Shown: positions 59,301 to 64,000 of the stretch, one piece after another
How positions within the stretch are numbered: position 1 is the stretch's first letter
How the letters are laid out: each line of letters opens with the position of its first letter
Assembly: GCA_018292915.2 (NCBI GenBank)
Contig: JACVVK020000439.1
Location: 286,001 to 350,000 of the forward strand
Reading direction: 5' to 3'
Source of the DNA: Batillaria attramentaria
Lineage: Eukaryota; Mollusca; Gastropoda; Batillariidae
Length of the DNA: 64,000 nt
Program-made: the position numbers and the translations under genes
Notes under the pieces: generated by a model
What the model saw: only the letters and a program-made list of their open reading frames with translations
Databases searched by the model: none
What the model was told of the DNA's origin: nothing

Positions 59301-60642
59301 TCTTGGTGACGATGTAGGGAATGGAGCTCTGTTTACCAGTCACTGGGTCCTTAGTCTGGCCCATGAAGGTGCCCAGCACGGGTAGGTCATGCTTGCTGGC
59401 AGACTCGTACCGATGTGTGACGTCATCCAGCTTCGGTTTTCCCAGTTGTTTCCAGACTGGCACAGAAACAAAATTTCCCGTGGTTGCAGTGTCCAGCTCC
59501 ATCGTGAACTGTTGATCCTGGATTGTGACTGGAACGTCCAACCTAGGAGTATCTTGGGGAACTTCGCCGAGGATGGCTTTGACGAGCTCTGCTTTTGTGA
59601 TACTTTTCACTGAAGATTTTGCAGATTGTCGTCCCCCTTGTTGCTGTTGATGCAGTTTTTTCCTGCAGACAGCCTCCAAATGTCCTATCTTCTGACAGAA
59701 GTTGCATTTGGAGTCTTTGTAGAAGCAGTCTGTTGCTTTATGAGCCTTTCCACACCTGTAGCACTTTGCTGAATCGCTGGTCGTGGAGTTAGACTGCTGG
59801 TGGTTCTTTGGTCGACCCCCTTTGTTGTTCATCTTGACTTTGTTGACCGGCCTAGGCTTGGAACCGTAGACAGTTTCCTTGGCCACCTTTGCCGCGTCTT
59901 CAGTCTCTATGGCGATCTTGACAGCCTTGGCAAAATCCAACTCGGTATCCTTGACCTTGAAAAGAGCCTTCAAGACAGCTTCGTTGTTGACAGAACATAT
60001 GAATCTCTGCCTAAGAGCTTCGTCTTGTGGATCTTGGATCGAAGGAAAGTCACAGGTAGCCGCGTCTTGACGTATACGGGCTGCCAGCTCCTGGAGTGTT
60101 TCGCCTGGCTTCCGTTCCATGTTGCTCCAGAACTTGAAACGTTCTCGCACTATGAACAGTTTTGGGTCAAATTGTTCTTTCATGAACTCGACGATTTGGT
60201 CCATCGTCAGGCTGTTGATGTCCGTTTTTGGATTCTGTTGAGCAGCCAGATTTGCCAGTTGCTTGTAGACAGCCGGAGTCTGATTAGTGAGGAAGACTTG
60301 AGCCTTGCGGTCGTCAGGAACGGCGTTGGCGACAAGAAATGTGCAGAATCTTGACCAGTAGTCAGGCCACAGTTCTGAAGTGGAATCAAAGGCAGCGAAA
60401 GGTGGAATAGCGGCGGTCGAAACAGTAGAAGTGTGAGGACGGGTACTTGCGCTGGAATCCCCAGTCGGTGTCTGAACTTGAATCATCTTCATCAACGCAC
60501 CCATCTGCTCTCTTTGGACTGCTAATTCTTCTTCATGCTGCTTTGCTTGAATCCTCATCTGTTCCTTCTGCAGTTCCATTTGTTTCTTCTGCTGTTCTAA
60601 TTGCTCTCTAAGCAATTTTATCAGCTCCGCTGTCTCTGCCAT
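56317..60642 (-). CDS. Gypsy gag-pol polyprotein, single intact ORF (1441 aa)
   Basis: Encodes the proteins for copying and integrating the element. Domains in order: N-terminal coiled coil, about 1-50; gag-like core, about 80-260; two CCHC zinc knuckles, about 294-306 and 313-326 (CYRCGKAHKATDC, CNFCQKIGHLEAVC); aspartic protease near 384, where the motif reads DTATTGN instead of the usual DTG or DSG; reverse transcriptase, about 560-760, with LADAYNQ and FQDD at 694-697; RNase H, about 840-960 (CDAS, KEAL, NADALSR); integrase with an HHCC zinc region, about 1070-1106, and catalytic D1134, D1188, E1224 (the D-35-E spacing is exact). A basic, Pro-rich C-terminal tail follows and there is no chromodomain signature. 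There is no frameshift between gag and pol and no premature stop. Start ATG at 60642, giving MAETAELIKLL. Confidence 0.97.
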   Translation of the reverse strand: MAETAELIKLLREQLEQQKKQMELQKEQMRIQAKQHEEELAVQREQMGALMKMIQVQTPTGDSSASTRPHTSTVSTAAIPPFAAFDSTSELWPDYWSRFCTFLVANAVPDDRKAQVFLTNQTPAVYKQLANLAAQQNPKTDINSLTMDQIVEFMKEQFDPKLFIVRERFKFWSNMERKPGETLQELAARIRQDAATCDFPSIQDPQDEALRQRFICSVNNEAVLKALFKVKDTELDFAKAVKIAIETEDAAKVAKETVYGSKPRPVNKVKMNNKGGRPKNHQQSNSTTSDSAKCYRCGKAHKATDCFYKDSKCNFCQKIGHLEAVCRKKLHQQQQGGRQSAKSSVKSITKAELVKAILGEVPQDTPRLDVPVTIQDQQFTMELDTATTGNFVSVPVWKQLGKPKLDDVTHRYESASKHDLPVLGTFMGQTKDPVTGKQSSIPYIVTKIPDLNLLGRNAIQALGISVDNALGLKSIESQVKNEGAKESHPKTSSTAYASLQKDCHTLCDKFPDLFKEELGCLKDFELEIKFKSDAKPVFHKARPVPFALRDDLTKGYEEGIAKGVWKPVQFNDYGTPVVPIRKTNSTGALRPKLRICGDYSVGINDQLADHRHPMPLPEELMQKLGGGFGYTKIDLADAYNQIKLAPESQRRLALSTHRGVLLQQRLPFGIKSAPGYFQEIMENLTSDLPGVAVFQDDILTSGKDAKDHLSNLERLLTRLNDKGLRCRREKCLFAQPSVEYLGHTLSAEGISKGSKVEAVLKMPPPSDVSSLKSFLGSVQFYGKFIPNLATLAEPLYRLTKKANPWKWGEEEQAAFEQLKNVLSSDQVLVHFDPEKPVGLACDASNVGIGAVLFHRYPDGSERPIANVSKTLTAAERNYSQIHKEALAIIYGLRKFYQYLYGRQFILVTDHKPLTALFGPKKGTPLLAANRLARWALWLNQFDYTIEYRKTADHGNADALSRLPSGDDIDFDREESGEDTDMVCAIRVLSLQVKPFDDNILRQESGKDPVIATVMRYVREGWPLKHAEINEEVRKFQKLSDSLSTCHGCLIYGTRVVIPQSLQPKILDLLHIGHFGMERMKQLARTAVYWPGIDAAIEMTSRRCDSCGEHQNKPSKPPVHPWMLPEKPWSRVHVDHAINFMGTNWLVITDAYSKYPCIHPTSSTSTRATLDLLEEDFAHFGYPHTLVSDNATTFVSEEFQSWCKERGITHLTGAPYHPATNGAAERLVQTFKQALRKSSLPPKRALQEFLMQYRRMPTSCGFSPSELLMSRQIRTRIDTLLPSPAHIAQGKQSKEASKTQVTPEPGGVAKVTRQYKAGDPVYALYYGPHHAKQPRWVPAVVKKSTGTRCFNVKVVPRGPVWRRHWEQLRPRYASEEDNEPGDSADASELPIDHPMEILENVPPTQNQSRPRLPRTKPPVPEYGPDNPRRSKRTPKPRDRLCC

Positions 60643-60748
60643 GGTCAGTCGTCAATTTTCGCTGCTGCAACAGTTGAAGGGGTGCAACTTCTGTAGTTGG
60701 AGTTTCTTGAGTACTGGAGAGTACTGTCCCTTCGTAGGTAGATCAATG

Positions 60749-60770
60749 TCGAATCCTGTCGGCGACGCCA
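60749..60770 (-). other. tRNA primer-binding site
   Basis: On minus, 8 bases after the 5' LTR, TGGCGTCGCCGACAGGAT begins a stretch complementary to a tRNA 3' end with CCA. The implied tRNA end (..TTCGAATCCTGTCGGCGACG-CCA) resembles metazoan tRNA-Ser, but the primer identity is not proven. Confidence 0.8.
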
Positions 60771-60778
60771 AATATTTC

Positions 60779-61092
60779 TGTTGTATTTTTCTCCTGCTAT
60801 GTCGCTCTCTCGGTGCACTCGCAGAGAAGACACGGGATACAACAGGCTGGAACTCCAATACTTTATTAACAGAAGATGCGCAAGAACAAACTCATGAAAG
60901 AGGAAGAACCCAGAACGCTGTGCAGTGCTGCTTATATACTAACAGGTCAGATCTAGAACATTCTGTAACATACTGGCAAGTACGGAATCGTTCCAAGGTT
61001 ACGTAATCTACTGACGTTACTGCACTCGCATGTTCTGGGATGGTCTAGAAATTTCCATCGAAATGTAGTGACTTTTCGCGATCTCTACAACA
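60779..61092 (-). repeat. Gypsy 5' LTR
   Basis: 314 bp, identical by eye to 55969-56282. In minus orientation it is the promoter-bearing LTR and is followed by the primer-binding site. Confidence 0.97.
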
Positions 61093-61097
61093 CATGT

Positions 61098-62313
61098 AAT
61101 GATGCACATACAGTGTTCCCCATTACATACATGTGTGCATTTTTGTACGTGTTTTTTTTTGTACACAAAACTCTTAAATTGACGCACAAATTTGAGAACA
61201 GTGTGTCACATGTTTTTTCGTCTCACCGTGACAAACAGTATTTTTCCAACGCTCTCCCAGAAACTCATTGAACAAGATGTGATCTGTAACCATAAGCAGC
61301 GGATGTTTGCTGCATCACATTTCCACTGAGCCATTGTGCATAACAGACAGAATCTGATTGGCTTAAGCACTCTGGGACACTTTTAGTCCGATCGCAATGC
61401 TCTGTTTGGTAAGCGTGCGGGTTCCTCGCCTTGCTGATTCATTGTGGCTAATATGCTACAATTCACATACATCCCTCCTACTTGAATACTTTTGTAAAGA
61501 ACAAATGGTTTTGACTTTCAGACTTTTTATACCAAAAGACCATTGACCCTCCAAATTTACAAAAGGACCCCAACAAATATGGAGAGAGGGTCCCAAGGAC
61601 CCCTTGTATTTTTGAATCACACGGAACACTGTATACAGTGCTGAAGTGAAGAAACATATAATGCCACAATTTGTACCATGTCATGTGGTCTATGAAATGT
61701 CCACTCGTGTCTATTGCAGTTTTCAACGTGCTAATTTCAAATAATTATCAGACAGTTGATGTCCCCTTCTTCACTGTGTGAACTCGCGAGGCTGTTGTGG
61801 TGTCAGTGTCAGTTTGACGCCACACTGCTTTGGTTTGCTTGTGTCTCTATTTTTCGTTTGTGAAATTCTGTCTTTGGCAGTCAGTGATTTGTGTAAATTT
61901 TGAGTGTATTTTTACACTAGCTGTAGGTGACAATTCTGACAATCCAAACTTACATTTTTTGTTTGTTTTTTGTTGTTGTTGAGGCCCTCCCATTCAGTGT
62001 AATGCCGTCTAAAAGTATTATTCATATTCACAGCAAAAGGAACATTCAGATAATGCAGTTGTATTTTTGCCAGTTGCACAAATTAATTGTATTCTTGCCA
62101 TTTGCACACAAATCACCTTGTATTTGTCATTCTTGGATTAATACACTTGTTGGACAGTCAGGCATAGTTATGGAAATAAATAAATATACTGCAGTTACTG
62201 GATAATCTGAACTCATACAGACAAGCTGTTTGGTGTATACCCCAATTGTATTGTGTAAACTGTACATTGTGATTATCACAGTTTTGATTATGTTTTCTTT
62301 CTTCTGCCTGCAG
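61098..62313. other. Non-coding stretch after the Gypsy element
   Basis: No coding exon or repeat array recognised. AT-rich, with several T-runs. It precedes a strong acceptor (TTTCTTTCTTCTGCCTGCAG) at 62294-62313. Confidence 0.5.
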
Positions 62314-62471
62314 TAATTGAGGCGACAAGTATCATCGACGTTGAGGATTCAATCAGTCCCCTGCCTGGGGCGAAAAGGGAGAGAACCCCTTCACCTCGTG
62401 CCCCGTCCCCGCAGCCGTCAGTCACGTCGCTGAGTCGACGAGGTCAAGGGAGAAACATCATCGTACACTGA
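62314..62471 (+). CDS. Candidate terminal coding exon, Ser/Pro/Arg-rich C-terminus
   Basis: After a strong polypyrimidine tract and CTGCAG, a frame entered with one carried base encodes (x)IEATSIIDVEDSISPLPG, then KRERTPSPRAPSPQPSVTSL, and ends RGQGRNIIVH-TGA at 62469-62471. The codon pattern looks coding. The phase fits the candidate exon at 50520-50584, so it may be an alternative C-terminus of CUEDC1 about 18 kb downstream of the main stop, or the end of an unseen gene. The ATG of the TIR-like gene follows only 167 bp later. Confidence 0.45.
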
Positions 62472-62637
62472 ACACAGCAACCCTCCCGCAGACCAGAAAA
62501 TCCACCCAAGAAGAGTGTATTTTTCCTTAGTTCAAGGGTTCTTCTGATTTTGAACAAATTGTGAGGACATGAACGTGTGAAAGCAGTATAAGCAGTATTT
62601 TGTGAATTTGGAAGTGACTGTTATTTACGGACTGAAC

Positions 62638-62871
62638 ATGGCCTATAAGGGTGAAGACATTGTGCTTGGCTACAACTTGGCCGATGCTGAGTTTGTCACA
62701 CGGCTTGCGGGTAAGTTACACTTACAGTACTTGTATGATGTATTTTATTTCACCGTGCATCGGCAATTTTAATTCAGTATTAGAAAAGTTCTACAAGTTG
62801 TTTACAAATTCATCTGTAGGATCAGTAATGTAAATTATGGCTTGAGACCAGATTGTGTGCAGGGCTTTTAG

Positions 62872-62964
<93 letters not shown>

Positions 62965-63467
62965 TTTACACTGCTGATTGCTGAACAATTTCAGGCACTT
63001 TGCGTGATGAAGGTTTGTCAGTATGGTTTGCTGATCCTAGTGGGGAGTCCACTTCGTGGGGCCAGCAGAAAACCCAGGCCATCCTAGCCTGTAAGGTGGG
63101 TGTGCATTACAGCTGTGCATGCATGTAATCTCTGTTTTATGTGTTTGTGAGGTGGGAGAGGCAATTTTTTATAGTGGTTTTGAGACAATAATGCACTGTG
63201 AGGCTACAACAACAACAAAAAAAATGTCCTGAAATTCAGTGGTGTGTAAGGATGTAATTTTGTAAAGACCATGGTGTGGTGGACTGTGTTGTGTTCAGTT
63301 CACTGTGCTCTTCTGTCCCAGGTGTTCATCCCACTGTTGAGTGAAGAGTCAGTAGTCGACAAGCAGCTTCAGGAACATCTGTCACTGGCCTACGTCTCTA
63401 ACTCGTGCATCTTTCCCCTTGGCCTCGTCCGACATCGCTTTCTAGCACCCAAGCTGAGTGGCGGAGC
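62638..63467 (+). CDS. TIR-like domain protein, first three coding exons (partial)
   Basis: Exons 62638-62710, 62995-63095 and 63322-63467, with agreeing phases and GT/AG borders; the last leaves two bases over and the gene continues beyond the window. The product starts MAYKGEDIVLGYNLADAEFV. Its pattern matches a TIR fold: first strand DIVLGYN, helix DAEFVTRLAGTLRDEG, second strand LSVWFAD, a Ser/Trp-rich BB-type loop, then CKVFIPLLSEESVVDKQLQ (fourth strand and helix) and SNSCIFPL. TIR domains act as scaffolds in innate immune signalling or, with a catalytic Glu, cleave NAD. The downstream domains that would name the protein lie outside, so its class is open. The start is the first ATG, after in-frame stops. 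Confidence 0.65.
62874..62961. repeat. (TG)n microsatellite
   Basis: A GT tract of about 88 bases with one GG interruption, in intron 1 of the TIR-like gene, 33 bp before exon 2. Confidence 0.96.
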
Positions 63468-63825
63468 GTGAGTACTTTTGTCATACCGATCAGTAGCCCT
63501 GACCTTGAGGGTGCAAGAAGTATGTGAGCGTGCAGTATTCTACTTTAAAAGTACTAATGACCTTCAGGCTAGCGTACAACAACAGTAAAAAAAAGTTATT
63601 TAAAGTCTGCGCTTTTAAGATTGTTAAATGCATCGAGTTATAATGTTGGAGATCTGCATCTAGCTCAAGGCTGGCCCAGTAGTAATACCATGCAGCCAGA
63701 TGTGCTTGTATTTTATAGCTTGAGTGTAGAGAGGTTGCCCATCCAGCAAAGTCAAAGGTTCCCACAAAGCGTCGTTTCTTGGGTATTAGTCACTGCAAAG
63801 TTATCAAAGCGGTCACATTGTCCAA

Positions 63826-64000
63826 ACTGATGGTACATATTCCTTGGGAAACCACCTTACACTATAGTTACAGCTTTGTAAGTGGGAAACTGATGGTACA
63901 TATTCCTTGGGAAACCACCTTACACTATAGTTACAGCTTTGTAAGTGGGAAACTGATGGTACATATTCCTTGGGAAACCACCTTACACTATAGTTACAGC
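63826..64000. repeat. 63-bp tandem repeat running off the window
   Basis: AACTGATGGTACATATTCCT recurs at about 63826, 63889 and 63952 with exact copies between. The array continues past base 64000. Confidence 0.95.

Larger units (their letters stand above)
55969..61092 (-). mobile_element. Full-length Gypsy (Ty3-like) LTR retrotransposon, 5124 bp
   Basis: Two 314-bp LTRs (55969-56282 and 60779-61092) with TGTTGT...ACAACA ends enclose a primer-binding site, one gag-pol frame and a purine tract. The 5-bp duplication CATGT lies at 55964-55968 and 61093-61097. I compared the LTRs base by base and saw no difference, so insertion is recent. The element is antisense to CUEDC1 and the TIR gene. It has no env-like frame. 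The single-ORF layout and 5-bp target site resemble Mag/Steamer-type elements of molluscs; clade placement is inference. Confidence 0.97.

Noticed and set aside
56343..60354. Plus-strand frames such as 56554-57138 and 59800-60354
   Set aside because: Antisense shadows of the Gypsy gag-pol frame.

Overview
The window is animal nuclear DNA. It has split genes with GT-AG introns, long untranslated regions, many (TG)n and poly-C/G tracts, minisatellites, tRNA-headed SINEs, MITE-like elements and a Gypsy retrotransposon. Gene content and repeat style suggest a lophotrochozoan, probably a gastropod or other mollusc; this is an inference from style, not a marker-based identification.

Layout. (1) 1-3321, minus strand: one uninterrupted 1107-codon reading frame that leaves the window at base 1. 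It encodes a large, polar, Ser/Arg-rich protein that I cannot name. (2) 4660-20720, minus strand: a 16-exon FET-family RNA-binding protein gene (FUS/EWSR1/TAF15/cabeza type). It has a SYGQ-rich low-complexity N-terminus, RRM, RanBP2 zinc finger, RGG tract and C-terminal PY-NLS. Its introns carry a truncated LINE, a SINE, a foldback MITE and a decayed plus-strand relic. (3) 21382-30276, plus strand: peroxisomal acyl-CoA oxidase 3 (ACOX3) in 16 exons, ending in the PTS1 signal SKL. It is divergent from the FET gene across about 660 bp. (4) 34117-44534, plus strand: CUEDC1 (CUE domain-containing protein 1) in 9 coding exons, followed by a probable 3'UTR of about 7 kb. (5) 55969-61092, minus strand: a complete Gypsy LTR retrotransposon with two 314-bp LTRs that look identical, a CATGT target duplication and an intact 1441-aa gag-pol frame. 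(6) 62638 to beyond the window, plus strand: the first three coding exons of a TIR-like domain protein. Two further possible coding exons (50520-50584 and 62314-62471) fit each other in phase and may be alternative 3' exons of CUEDC1.

The host genes share no obvious pathway: RNA processing, peroxisomal beta-oxidation of branched acyl-CoAs, ubiquitin-linked trafficking, and TIR signalling or NAD-type chemistry. I found no clearly new system. The best leads are an extra in-frame exon in ACOX3 beside a minisatellite that copies the next exon's 3' splice site, a one-base frame break in FET exon 5, an inverted MITE pair likely to lie inside the CUEDC1 3'UTR, a diverged satellite of about 190-bp period in a CUEDC1 intron, and the very young Gypsy insertion.
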